Assembly (NCBI GenBank): GCA_947173915.1 | Contig: CAMWGZ010000020.1 | Location: 1-12,302 of the forward strand | From: an uncultured Alistipes sp. | GTDB taxonomy: Bacteria; Bacteroidota; Bacteroidia; Bacteroidales; Rikenellaceae | Length of the DNA: 12,302 bases | Direction: 5' to 3' | Shown here: in pieces, positions 1 through 6,177 of the stretch | Layout of the letters: the number at the start of each line of letters is the position of its first letter | Position numbering within the stretch: position 1 is the first letter of the stretch | Program-made: the position numbers and the translations under genes | Notes under the pieces: model-generated | Told to the model about the DNA's origin: nothing | The model's database searches: none | Seen by the model: only the letters and a program-made list of their open reading frames with translations

Positions 1-21
1 TCGTTTTTTTCGTTAGTGGCG

Positions 22-53
22 CAAAATTAAGAAAAACAATTCATATTTTACAA
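22..53 (-). promoter_or_regulatory. Left-facing Bacteroidota promoter for a gene outside the window
   Basis: Read on the minus strand, positions 29-22 spell TAATTTTG, an exact match to the Bacteroidota -7 consensus TAnnTTTG. TTG at 53-51 lies 21 bases upstream and fits the -33 element. Transcription would run left out of the window, so a divergent gene is expected beyond base 1. The match is visible in the sequence; promoter activity is inferred. Confidence 0.5.
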
Positions 54-80
54 CGGAATGGACGAAAATGTCTAACTTTG
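46..80 (+). promoter_or_regulatory. Promoter of the VOC-tsaC-thioesterase-MBL-SDR operon
   Basis: TAACTTTG at 73-80 is an exact TAnnTTTG -7 box. A weak -33 candidate, TTTTA at 46-50, lies about 22 bases upstream. The transcription start would fall near 83-88, which bears on the start codon of the first gene: ATG 88 would have almost no leader, while ATG 106 would have one of about 20 bases. The next four genes follow at close spacing with no other good promoter seen, so this probably drives all five. Confidence 0.5.
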
Positions 81-105
81 TCGGACGATGACAAACACCC
101 GCTTT

Positions 106-489
106 ATGGAGATCAGCGCTCGATTCGACCATTTCAACATCAACGTTACGGACCTGGACCGCAGTCTGGATTTTTATGCCCGTGCCCTCGGACTGAGGGA
201 GGTGGGGCGCAAGTGCGCCGCCGACGGCAGCTTCGTCCTGGTCTATCTGGGCGACGGGGAGAGCGGTTTCCGGCTGGAGCTGACCTGGCTGCGCGACCAC
301 GCCGCCGTGCCCTACCAGCTGGGCGAAAACGAGAGCCACCTCTGCCTGCGCGTGGCGGGCGATTACGAGGCGGTGCGCGCCCGCCACAGGGAGATGGGGT
401 GCGTCTGCTTCGAGAACGAGGAGATGGGACTTTACTTCATCAACGATCCGGACGACTACTGGATCGAGGTGCTGCCGATGAACGATTGA
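106..489 (+). CDS. VOC-superfamily (glyoxalase I-like) protein
   Basis: This is a small vicinal-oxygen-chelate fold protein of 127 residues, the usual size for a single-subunit glyoxalase/lactoylglutathione lyase-like protein. The two beta-alpha-beta-beta-beta modules are visible. The four metal ligands expected of glyoxalase I are at H9 (FDHFNINV), E58 (RLEL), H78 (ESHLC) and E121 (WIEVLP), and the C-terminal DPDDYWIEVL stretch is typical of the family. A cytosolic metal-dependent role such as methylglyoxal detoxification is plausible, but the VOC fold covers many activities and the substrate is not determined. I chose ATG 106 because the -7 box at 73-80 would place the transcript start next to the alternative in-frame ATG at 88, and because relatives tend to begin just before the FDH motif. 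It is the first gene of a five-gene operon; tsaC follows after 12 bases. Confidence 0.85.
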   Translation: MEISARFDHFNINVTDLDRSLDFYARALGLREVGRKCAADGSFVLVYLGDGESGFRLELTWLRDHAAVPYQLGENESHLCLRVAGDYEAVRARHREMGCVCFENEEMGLYFINDPDDYWIEVLPMND

Positions 490-501
490 TATTCCGAAAC
501 G

Positions 502-1086
502 ATGAGACAACAGACGAAAGAGGCCGTCGAGCAGGCTGCTGCCGAGGCGGCGCGCGTGTTGCGCGCGGGCGGCGTGATTCTCTATCCGACCGATACGGTC
601 TGGGGGCTGGGGTGCGATGCGACGAATGCCGAGGCCGTCGCGCGGATCTACCGCCTCAAGCGCAGCGAGAACAAGAAGTCGATGCTGGTGCTCTGCGCCT
701 CGCCCGACATGACGGTGCGCTATGTGAACAAGGCCCCCGGAATCGCTTTCGAGGTGCAGGAGATGGCCACCGAGCCGCTCACGCTCGTGCTGCCCGGTGC
801 GGTGGGCGTGGCCCCCGACCTGATTCCCGACGAGGGAACGCTCGGGGTGCGTATTCCCGACCATGCCTTCTGCCAGGCCCTGCTGCGGCGGCTGGGACGG
901 CCGGTCGTCTCGACCTCGGCCAACCTCTCGGGCGAACCTGCGCCCCGCCGTCTGGACGAGGTGGCGCGCGAACTGATCGAAGGGGTCGATCACGTGGTCG
1001 ATCCCCGTTTCGAAGGGCGGCCGACGGGCAAACCCTCCTCGATCATCCTCTTCAACGAGGCGGGCGAGTTCCGGATCATCCGCTGA
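502..1086 (+). CDS. tsaC: L-threonylcarbamoyladenylate synthase (Sua5/YciO/YrdC family)
   Basis: This 194-residue cytosolic protein consists of the YrdC domain alone, without the C-terminal extension of Sua5. The family uses threonine, bicarbonate and ATP to make threonylcarbamoyl-AMP, the donor for the t6A modification at position 37 of ANN-decoding tRNAs. Visible signatures are YPTDTVWGLGCDA (28-40) near the N-terminus, the basic segment LKRSENKK (52-59), PLTLVLPG (92-99), GVRIPDH (115-121), STSANLSG (137-144) and TGKPSSII (175-182). STSAN and the basic cluster form the nucleotide- and threonine-binding pocket in known structures. YciO-type paralogs share the fold, so assignment to TsaC rather than a paralog is likely but not certain. 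It sits second in the operon, 12 bases after the VOC gene and 32 before the thioesterase gene. Confidence 0.88.
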   Translation: MRQQTKEAVEQAAAEAARVLRAGGVILYPTDTVWGLGCDATNAEAVARIYRLKRSENKKSMLVLCASPDMTVRYVNKAPGIAFEVQEMATEPLTLVLPGAVGVAPDLIPDEGTLGVRIPDHAFCQALLRRLGRPVVSTSANLSGEPAPRRLDEVARELIEGVDHVVDPRFEGRPTGKPSSIILFNEAGEFRIIR

Positions 1087-1118
1087 CCGACAGCGACAGA
1101 AATAAGATTCAAGATAAT

Positions 1119-1526
1119 ATGAGTGTAACGCTACGCACGGACATTCAGATGCGTGTCTCGGACATCGACATGTTCCACCACGTGAACAATGTCTCGCAAC
1201 AGATGTATTTCGACCTGGGCAAGCGCGACCTTTACGCCCAGGTGCTGGAGATCGACGTGCTCGCCGGGGCGCTGCGCATCGTCGCGGCCGCCACGTCGAA
1301 CTCGTTCATCCGGCAGGTCCGCATGGGGGACGACCTCTTCGTGACCACCACCGTCGAGCGCATCGGCAACAAGAGCATCACGCTCTTCCAGCAGCTCATT
1401 GCCCGCGAGGCCGACGGGAGCGAGGTGGTCAAGAGCGAGAGCCGCTCGGTCATGGTCGCCTTCGACTTCGAACGTCAGGAGTCGGTGCCCGTGCCCGCGC
1501 ACTGGCGCGAGCGGCTCGAACGATGA
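1119..1526 (+). CDS. Acyl-CoA thioesterase, 4HBT/YbgC-like hotdog fold
   Basis: The 135-residue protein has the length and layout of a single hotdog-fold 4-hydroxybenzoyl-CoA thioesterase-like enzyme. The signature is at residues 12-24, RVSDIDMFHHVNN. It matches the family pattern of an Asp pair followed by HVNN, with D15 the probable catalytic residue by analogy to the Asp of 4HBT. RQVRMGDDLFV (65-75) and SRSVMVAFD (108-116) are the usual central-helix-to-strand and late-strand segments. It would hydrolyse an acyl-CoA or acyl-ACP thioester in the cytosol; the chain length cannot be read from the sequence. The start is the ATG just after an AT-rich stretch, 32 bases past tsaC. The gene sits inside the operon, 19 bases before the metallo-hydrolase gene. 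A longer frame open through this region from position 78 is not the gene, because similarity begins only at this ATG. Confidence 0.86.
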   Translation: MSVTLRTDIQMRVSDIDMFHHVNNVSQQMYFDLGKRDLYAQVLEIDVLAGALRIVAAATSNSFIRQVRMGDDLFVTTTVERIGNKSITLFQQLIAREADGSEVVKSESRSVMVAFDFERQESVPVPAHWRERLER

Positions 1527-1545
1527 TCCTTATCTTCGTGCCGCG

Positions 1546-2328
1546 ATGAGACTCGTTTTCCTGGGTACGGGAACCTCGCAGGGGGTGCCGGTCATCGGAT
1601 GCCGCTGTGCGGTCTGCACCTCGCGCGATGCGCGCGACAACCGGCTGCGGACCTCCGCCATGCTCGAATGGGGCGGCGTGCGGCTGGTCATCGACGCGGG
1701 GCCCGACTTCCGGCAGCAGATGCTGCGCACGGGGGTGCGCCGCATCGATGCCATCCTGCTCACGCACGAGCACAAGGACCACACCGGCGGTCTGGACGAC
1801 GTGCGGGCCTTCAACTTCGTCGATTATCCGACGATCCGCCGCGTCGATGTGTTCGGCACGGAGCGGACGCTGCGCTGCGTCCGCAAGGATTTCGACTATG
1901 CTTTCGACCGGAACAAATACCGGGGCGTGCCGGAGATCGAGCTGCGCGTGATCGACCCTGCGCACCCTTTCCGTGTGGGAGGCAGGGAGGTCGTGCCGGT
2001 GCGGGGACTCCATTCGCCCCGCTTCGAGGTGACGGGCTACCGCTTCGGCCCGTTGGCCTATCTGACCGATTTCAAGACCATCGCGCCGGAGGAGGAGGCC
2101 AAACTGGCCGGAGTGGAGGTGTTGGTGGTCAATGCGCTGCGTCCTCAGCCCCACGATTCGCATTTTTCGCTCGACGAGGCGCTCGCGCTGATCGGCCGCG
2201 TGGCTCCACGGCGGGCCTATCTGACGCACATGTCGCACGATATGGGGCTGCACGCCCTGCGTGCGGAGTCGCTGCCCGAGGGGGTCTTTCTGGCCTACGA
2301 TGGATTGGAAATATACGTAAATGATTGA
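1546..2328 (+). CDS. MBL-fold metallo-hydrolase, PhnP-like phosphodiesterase
   Basis: This 260-residue protein is a metallo-beta-lactamase-fold hydrolase. The defining HxHxDH motif is at H74-E-H-K-D-H79, with further probable ligands at H156 (GLHS), D175 (LTDFK) and H228 (THMSH). The N-terminus, FLGTGTSQGVPVIGC (5-19), leads into a Cys cluster at C19, C21 and C24. In PhnP, the cyclic ribose-phosphate phosphodiesterase of phosphonate breakdown, an equivalent cluster binds a structural zinc, so a PhnP-like phosphodiesterase is the best family call. No other phn genes are in the window, so the physiological substrate is open; a nucleotide or cyclic phosphate diester is most likely. The start is ATG 1546, which places GTGTSQG where relatives have it. 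The gene lies 19 bases after the thioesterase gene and directly abuts or overlaps the SDR gene. Confidence 0.85.
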   Translation: MRLVFLGTGTSQGVPVIGCRCAVCTSRDARDNRLRTSAMLEWGGVRLVIDAGPDFRQQMLRTGVRRIDAILLTHEHKDHTGGLDDVRAFNFVDYPTIRRVDVFGTERTLRCVRKDFDYAFDRNKYRGVPEIELRVIDPAHPFRVGGREVVPVRGLHSPRFEVTGYRFGPLAYLTDFKTIAPEEEAKLAGVEVLVVNALRPQPHDSHFSLDEALALIGRVAPRRAYLTHMSHDMGLHALRAESLPEGVFLAYDGLEIYVND

Positions 2329-2332
2329 TACG

Positions 2333-3148
2333 ATGGAAAAACTGAAAGGCAAGACGGTCGTCGTGACCGGAGCGTCGTCGGGTATCGGCGAGGCCCTCGC
2401 CCGGGAGTGCGCGGCGCGCGGCGCCCGGGTGGTGCTGGGGGCGCGCAGCGAAGAGAAACTGCAGCGGATCGTCGGCGAGATCCGCGCCCGGGGAGGTCAG
2501 GCGGTCTTCCGGGCGATGGATGTGACCCGCGAGGAGGATTGCCGCGAACTGATCGACCTGGCGGTCGCCGAGTACGGGGGGGTCGATGTGCTGATCTGCA
2601 ACGCCGGACTCTCGATGCGCGCGATCTTCGACGATGTCGATCTGTCGGTGCTGCACCGGCTGATGGACGTGAATTTCTGGGGCACGGTCTATTGCGCCAA
2701 GCATGCGCTGCCCTGGCTGCAGCGGTCGCACGGCTCGTTGGTCGGCATCTCTTCGGTGGCGGGGCTGCACGGACTGCCGGGCCGGACGGGCTATTCGGCC
2801 TCGAAGTATGCGATGACGGGATTTCTGGAGACCGTGCGGATCGAAAACCTCAGGAAGGGGCTGCACGTGATGATCGCCTGCCCCGGATTCACGGCCTCGA
2901 ACGTGCGCTTCGCCGCGCTCACGGCCGACGGATCGAGTCAGGGAGAGACTCCGCGCAACGAGGCGAAGATGATGACTCCCGAGCAGGTGGCCCGCATCGT
3001 CATCCGGGGCATCGCGAAGCGCAAGCGCCTCTGTCTGATGGAGGCCGAGGGGCGTGCCACCCATTTCATCAAGAAGTTCGCCCCCCGGTTCCTCGACCGC
3101 ATGTTCTATATGGTCATGGCCCGCGAGCCGGACTCTCCGTTCAAGTAG
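2333..3148 (+). CDS. Short-chain dehydrogenase/reductase (SDR) family oxidoreductase
   Basis: The 271-residue protein is a classical SDR with a single Rossmann domain. The cofactor-binding motif TGASSGIG spans 12-19, NAG is at 90-92, the structural Asn is N114, the catalytic Ser is S140 or S141, and the active-site pair is Y154-S-A-S-K158. R38 in GARS, after the second beta strand, suggests a preference for NADP(H), by family analogy. The C-terminal tail (MAREPDSPFK) resembles Bacteroidales relatives. The substrate is unknown; carbonyl or lipid-like substrates are common in this group. Two starts are possible. ATG 2333 begins four bases after the upstream stop and gives MEKLKGK, common in relatives. 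ATG 2321 would overlap the metallo-hydrolase stop by eight bases. I favour 2333. It is the last gene of the operon, with a terminator 25 bases downstream. Confidence 0.85.
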   Translation: MEKLKGKTVVVTGASSGIGEALARECAARGARVVLGARSEEKLQRIVGEIRARGGQAVFRAMDVTREEDCRELIDLAVAEYGGVDVLICNAGLSMRAIFDDVDLSVLHRLMDVNFWGTVYCAKHALPWLQRSHGSLVGISSVAGLHGLPGRTGYSASKYAMTGFLETVRIENLRKGLHVMIACPGFTASNVRFAALTADGSSQGETPRNEAKMMTPEQVARIVIRGIAKRKRLCLMEAEGRATHFIKKFAPRFLDRMFYMVMAREPDSPFK

Positions 3149-3172
3149 GAGCGGCCCGAACAGGACTCTTCT

Positions 3173-3224
3173 CCGCCGCCTCTGTCTGCAATCAGTGCAG
3201 GCAGGGGCGGCGGTGTCGTTTTTT
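3173..3224 (+). terminator. Strong intrinsic terminator of the five-gene operon
   Basis: Bases 3173-3190 and 3196-3213 form an 18-bp GC-rich stem with only G-T wobbles as imperfections, closing a five-base loop (ATCAG). A T6 run follows at 3219-3224. This is a textbook rho-independent terminator on the plus strand, 25 bases after the SDR stop. Its T-run overlaps the stop codon of the convergent cobC. Read on the minus strand, the hairpin is followed by AGAAGAGTCC rather than a T-run, so it looks weak in that direction. Confidence 0.88.
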
Positions 3225-3759
3225 ATCGGGAATCGAGGTCGATGCGGATCGTCTCGCCGTAGGCGAACGATTCGGAGAAGGCCTCCTCGAAGGGGCACAG
3301 ACCCGCGTGGATGCGGGCGCAGCGCAGCACGCCGCCGTGCGTGAAGAGGGCGACGCGCCGGAGGGGCTGCTGCCGCAGCCGGTCGAGGAACGAGGCGACC
3401 CGGCGGTATTGCTCCTCGAACGATTCGCCTCCGGTGGCACGGACGTGCAGGTAGTCCTCGTACCACTCCTGCAGCCGAGGGTCGTCGATCTCGTCGTACC
3501 GCCGCATCTCCCAGGCTCCGAAGTCCAACTCCTTCAGGCGGTCGTCCCGCTTCGGGTCGGGAAACCCGCAGAAGCGGGCCAGCCGCAGCGCCCGCGTTGA
3601 GGGGCTCGACCACACCTCGTCGAAGGCGATTCCCGCGAGACGGTCGCGCACGACGGCCGCCTCCTCGGCGAACGAGGCGGCCAGGGGAACGTCCGTCGCC
3701 CCGTAGCAGGTGCCGGGAGCGACGGCGACCGAGGTGTGTCGTGTGAGGTAGATCTCCAT
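3223..3759 (-). CDS. cobC: Alpha-ribazole phosphatase, histidine phosphatase superfamily
   Basis: This 178-residue protein belongs to the phosphoglycerate mutase-like histidine phosphatases. The N-terminal catalytic motif is LTRHT (5-9), with R7 and the phospho-accepting H8. The usual Gly after RH is Thr here, as I recall from Bacteroidales relatives. The other core residues are R56 (SSPSTR), E77 (KELDFG, the probable proton donor) and H141 (FTHGGV). In cobalamin synthesis CobC removes the 5' phosphate from alpha-ribazole phosphate or adenosylcobalamin 5'-phosphate. The specific call rests on position, since the gene follows cobS by five bases as the last of cobU-cobT-cobS-cobC. On sequence alone it could be a general sugar-phosphate phosphatase. 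The ATG start is clear because RHT must lie near the N-terminus. The stop overlaps the foot of the convergent operon's terminator. Confidence 0.86.
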   Translation of the reverse strand: MEIYLTRHTSVAVAPGTCYGATDVPLAASFAEEAAVVRDRLAGIAFDEVWSSPSTRALRLARFCGFPDPKRDDRLKELDFGAWEMRRYDEIDDPRLQEWYEDYLHVRATGGESFEEQYRRVASFLDRLRQQPLRRVALFTHGGVLRCARIHAGLCPFEEAFSESFAYGETIRIDLDSR

Positions 3760-3764
3760 GACGG

Positions 3765-4523
3765 TCAGTGCAGCCCGCATATCGCGGCCAGCGCCGCATA
3801 GAAGGAGAGTTCGCAGAGCAGGAAGGTCGCGCCGCAGCAGTCGCCCGTGTAGCCGCCGATGCGGCGCTTCATGAGTGTCGTGAGCAGCAGCAGCACGGCC
3901 ACCGGGGCGAGGGCTGCCCACCACAGCCGGGGCGCATGGCGGAAGATCACGCAGGCGGGGGCGATGCCGGCGGCCAGCACCCCGAGGAACGCCCGGAGCG
4001 ACATGCGTTCGTAGATTACTTTCGTCTTGCTCTCCTCCTCGCGCCGGGCGTAGGGCAGCAGGTTGATCAGCTGCGCAGCGACCGCCTTCGAGAGGGCATC
4101 GCCCGCGAGCAGTGCCAGTGCCGCGCCCGTGCGGCCGAGCCCTGCGAGCAGGCTCGTGAGGAGCAGGTAGTAGAGGATGAGTCCCAGGATGGCGTAGCTG
4201 CCCGTGTGGGAGTCCTTCATGATGGCGAGCGTCTGCTCGCGCGTGCGGCCGCCGCCGAAACCGTCGAAGAAGTCGCCCAGGCCGTCTTCGTGCAGCGCGC
4301 CCGTCAGGAGCGTGCGGCAGGCGAGCGCCGCGACGACCGCCGCCTGGATCGGGAACAGATGTCCCGCACCGTAGAGCACGGCGGCCGAGAGACCTCCCGT
4401 GAGCCAGCCGACCGGCGGCCAGTATTCGACCGCCCGCTTGAAACAGTCGGCCGGCACCGTGCGGAGCCGCCAGAAGGGGAGCCGCGTGAAGAGCATGAGG
4501 GCGGCCAGCAGTCGGTCGAGCAT
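3765..4523 (-). CDS. cobS: Adenosylcobinamide-GDP ribazoletransferase (cobalamin synthase)
   Basis: CobS is an integral inner-membrane enzyme that joins AdoCbi-GDP with alpha-ribazole (or its phosphate), closing the nucleotide loop of cobalamin. The 252-residue length matches the family. The motif block from about 75 to 108 includes GALHEDGLGDFFDGFGGG (75-92), the acidic metal-binding cluster, followed by IMKDSHTG (101-108). A second signature, RRIGGYTGDCCGA, is at 220-232. Several hydrophobic membrane segments are visible, roughly 41-56, 60-75, 111-130, 133-143, 176-193, 200-216 and 233-249. The ATG start lies seven bases after the cobT stop, and cobC begins five bases beyond the cobS stop, so expression is probably translationally linked. 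The family call is secure. Confidence 0.93.
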   Translation of the reverse strand: MLDRLLAALMLFTRLPFWRLRTVPADCFKRAVEYWPPVGWLTGGLSAAVLYGAGHLFPIQAAVVAALACRTLLTGALHEDGLGDFFDGFGGGRTREQTLAIMKDSHTGSYAILGLILYYLLLTSLLAGLGRTGAALALLAGDALSKAVAAQLINLLPYARREEESKTKVIYERMSLRAFLGVLAAGIAPACVIFRHAPRLWWAALAPVAVLLLLTTLMKRRIGGYTGDCCGATFLLCELSFYAALAAICGLH

Positions 4524-4530
4524 GGTTTTC

Positions 4531-5568
4531 TTAGAAATATTTGGTTACGGACACCTTGCGGAAGGAGTCCATCCGGTTGATCATGTTCACGGCCGACTGC
4601 AGGATCGGGTAGGCGCAGACCGCTCCCGATCCCTCGCCCAGGCGGAGTCCCAGCTGGAGCAGCGGACGGGCGCCGAGCGCCTCGAGCAGCAGCCGGTGGC
4701 CCGCTTCGTCGCCCTGGTGCCCGTACACGGCGTAAGCCGTGACTTCGGGTTGGAGCCGTGCGGCGGCCAGCATGCAGCTGGTCATGATGAAACCATCGAC
4801 CAGAATCGTCATCCCCAGCTCGGCCGCCTGCAACATGCCGCCGACGGCCATCGCCATCTCCAGTCCGCCGAAATGGCGGAGCAGCTCTTCGGTCGAGGTG
4901 TCGCCCCGGTAGTTGTCGAGCGCGCGTTGCAGCGTGTCGTACTTGCGGCGGATGCCCTCGTTGTCCAGACCGCTGCCCGCACCGACGCAGTCGCGCAGCG
5001 GGATGCCCGCCAGCAGGTGCATCCAGAGCGAGGAGGAGGAGGTGTTGCCCGCGCCCATTTCGCCGAAGCTGACTACGTTGCAGCCCGCATCGAAGACCGT
5101 GCGGACCTCTTCGGCACCCCGTTCGATGCAGGTGTCGAACTCCTCGCGGGTCATGGCCGCCTCGTGGAGGAAGCTGCGGGTGCTGCGCCGCACCTTGCGG
5201 TCGATCACGCCGCTGCCGGCCGGGAAGTCGAAATCGACACCCGCATCAACCACGCGGAGCGTGAAGCCGTTCTGCTCGCAGAGGAAGCTGATTCCCGCGC
5301 CCCCCTTGACGAAGTGGAGGCACTGCTGCCAGGTCACGTCCTTGGGGGTGGGGCTGACCCCTTCCGAGAGGATGCCGTGGTCGGCGGCGAAGAGGATGTT
5401 GTGGGGGCGGCGCAGTTCGGGCGAGAGCGTCTGCTGGATCAGACCCAGTTGCAAGGCCAGCTCCTCGAGCCGGCCGAGCGACCCCTTGGGTTTGGTCAGG
5501 TTGTCGATCTTCTCCTGAATCGCCGGCAGGATCGCCGTGTCGGGGCTTTTTATGCGGAATTTTCTCAT
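4531..5568 (-). CDS. cobT: Nicotinate-nucleotide--dimethylbenzimidazole phosphoribosyltransferase
   Basis: CobT transfers phosphoribose from nicotinate mononucleotide to a lower-ligand base, classically 5,6-dimethylbenzimidazole, giving alpha-ribazole 5'-phosphate in the cytosol. The 345 residues fit the usual length of about 350. Visible signatures are [12 protein letters not shown] (24-35), [12 protein letters not shown] (61-72), [13 protein letters not shown] (168-180), DGFIMTS (258-264), GHQGDEAGH (283-291) and [11 protein letters not shown] (306-316). E312 in GEGSGA corresponds to the catalytic Glu of the Salmonella enzyme (E317). The start codon overlaps the cobU stop as ATGA (5568-5565), a classic coupling arrangement; cobS follows after seven bases. 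Which base is used in vivo (dimethylbenzimidazole, adenine or phenolics) cannot be read from the sequence. No base-synthesis gene is in the window. Confidence 0.95.
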   Translation of the reverse strand: MRKFRIKSPDTAILPAIQEKIDNLTKPKGSLGRLEELALQLGLIQQTLSPELRRPHNILFAADHGILSEGVSPTPKDVTWQQCLHFVKGGAGISFLCEQNGFTLRVVDAGVDFDFPAGSGVIDRKVRRSTRSFLHEAAMTREEFDTCIERGAEEVRTVFDAGCNVVSFGEMGAGNTSSSSLWMHLLAGIPLRDCVGAGSGLDNEGIRRKYDTLQRALDNYRGDTSTEELLRHFGGLEMAMAVGGMLQAAELGMTILVDGFIMTSCMLAAARLQPEVTAYAVYGHQGDEAGHRLLLEALGARPLLQLGLRLGEGSGAVCAYPILQSAVNMINRMDSFRKVSVTKYF

Positions 5569-6101
5569 TTTTCGGATGGTTTTTCTGTCTCTTGTTTGAT
5601 CGTTACGGGGATGCCGCTCACGAGCAGCACGACGCGGTCGGCCCGTGCGGCGATGTATTGGTTGATGCGTCCCTGCAGGTCCGTGAAGCGGCGCTGGACC
5701 GCATTGTCGGCCACGCCGCCCAGCCCGATCTCGTTGGTGACGAAGAGCAGGGTGGCATCCTGCCGCGTGAGGCGGTCGAACTCCTCGCGCAGTGCCTCGA
5801 AGGCTGCGTCGGCCCGCATATCGAGGTCGAAGAAGAAGTTGGTGGCCCACAGCGTCACGCAGTCCACCAGCGCCACCCGTCCCGAGAGATCGTGGCGGCT
5901 CAGCGCCTTCTCTTCCTCGATGTTCTCCCATTCGGGACCCCGGCGTGCCCGGTGGACCGCCACGCGGCGGGCGAAATCGTCGTCCAGGATGCGCGCGGTG
6001 GCCAGATAGACGGGGTTCGGACTCAGCTCCAGCGCCGTGCGTTCGGCGTAGAGACTTTTGCCCGAGCGTTGTCCGCCCGTTATGAGGATGATTCGTTTCA
6101 T
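5565..6101 (-). CDS. cobU: Bifunctional adenosylcobinamide kinase/adenosylcobinamide-phosphate guanylyltransferase
   Basis: CobU phosphorylates adenosylcobinamide and then transfers GMP from GTP, producing AdoCbi-GDP for CobS. The 178-residue protein carries a Walker A/P-loop, GGQRSGKS (9-16), immediately after the first strand. H50 in [11 protein letters not shown] is the probable guanylylated His, equivalent to H46 of Salmonella CobU. A Walker B-like strand and its continuation read LVDCVTLW (78-85), and [12 protein letters not shown] (122-133) is a second family signature. The start at 6101 is fixed by the P-loop position. A TATCTTTG promoter box lies only ten bases upstream of the ATG, implying a very short leader. 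This is the first gene of cobUTSC; its stop overlaps the cobT start by four bases. The family call is secure. Confidence 0.94.
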   Translation of the reverse strand: MKRIILITGGQRSGKSLYAERTALELSPNPVYLATARILDDDFARRVAVHRARRGPEWENIEEEKALSRHDLSGRVALVDCVTLWATNFFFDLDMRADAAFEALREEFDRLTRQDATLLFVTNEIGLGGVADNAVQRRFTDLQGRINQYIAARADRVVLLVSGIPVTIKQETEKPSEK

Positions 6102-6111
6102 AGCAATTATG

Positions 6112-6142
6112 CAAAGATACGCTCTTCTTTTTAAATCGAAAA
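6112..6142 (-). promoter_or_regulatory. Promoter of the cobUTSC operon
   Basis: On the minus strand TATCTTTG at 6119-6112 matches TAnnTTTG exactly, and TTTT at 6142-6139 lies 19 bases upstream as a -33-like element. The start site would fall about 3-9 bases past the box, giving a leader of only about 2-8 bases before the cobU ATG at 6101. No cobalamin riboswitch could fit in such a leader. Confidence 0.55.
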
Positions 6143-6153
6143 GATTAATTTTG
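6125..6153 (+). promoter_or_regulatory. Promoter of serB (and probably mutY)
   Basis: TAATTTTG at 6146-6153 is an exact TAnnTTTG box on the plus strand, 24 bases before the serB ATG. The -33 region (TTC at 6125-6127, within a T-rich run) is a poor match. It is interleaved with the opposing cobU promoter, whose -33 lies at 6139-6142. Confidence 0.5.
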
Positions 6154-6177
6154 CAAAAAATCGGAGAAGATCGGAGT

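Noticed and set aside
13-993. A minus-strand open frame of about 326 codons opposite the VOC and tsaC genes.
   Set aside because: No family signature, and it overlaps two well-supported genes. Its apparent start region lies in the promoter gap.
78-1526. A single plus-strand frame spanning the first three genes, which might suggest a fusion protein ending in a thioesterase.
   Set aside because: The portion before 1119 is an out-of-frame reading of the VOC and tsaC genes. Thioesterase similarity begins exactly at ATG 1119.
3223-3924. A longer cobC start giving an N-terminal extension.
   Set aside because: The extension is read from cobS in another frame. The catalytic RH motif belongs within the first ten residues, as given by ATG 3759.
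4399-6009. A long plus-strand open frame opposite cobT and cobU.
   Set aside because: The minus strand holds unmistakable CobT and CobU motifs with coupled start and stop codons. The plus-strand translation has none and reflects scarcity of stop codons in GC-rich DNA.
6058-6177. N-terminal extension of serB, since the frame is open upstream.
   Set aside because: It would start inside cobU and cross both promoter boxes. The extra residues resemble translated AT-rich promoter DNA.
6101-6177. A cobalamin riboswitch upstream of cobU.
   Set aside because: The gap to serB is only 76 bases, filled by promoter elements, and lacks space for the roughly 200-base cobalamin aptamer or a B12-box.
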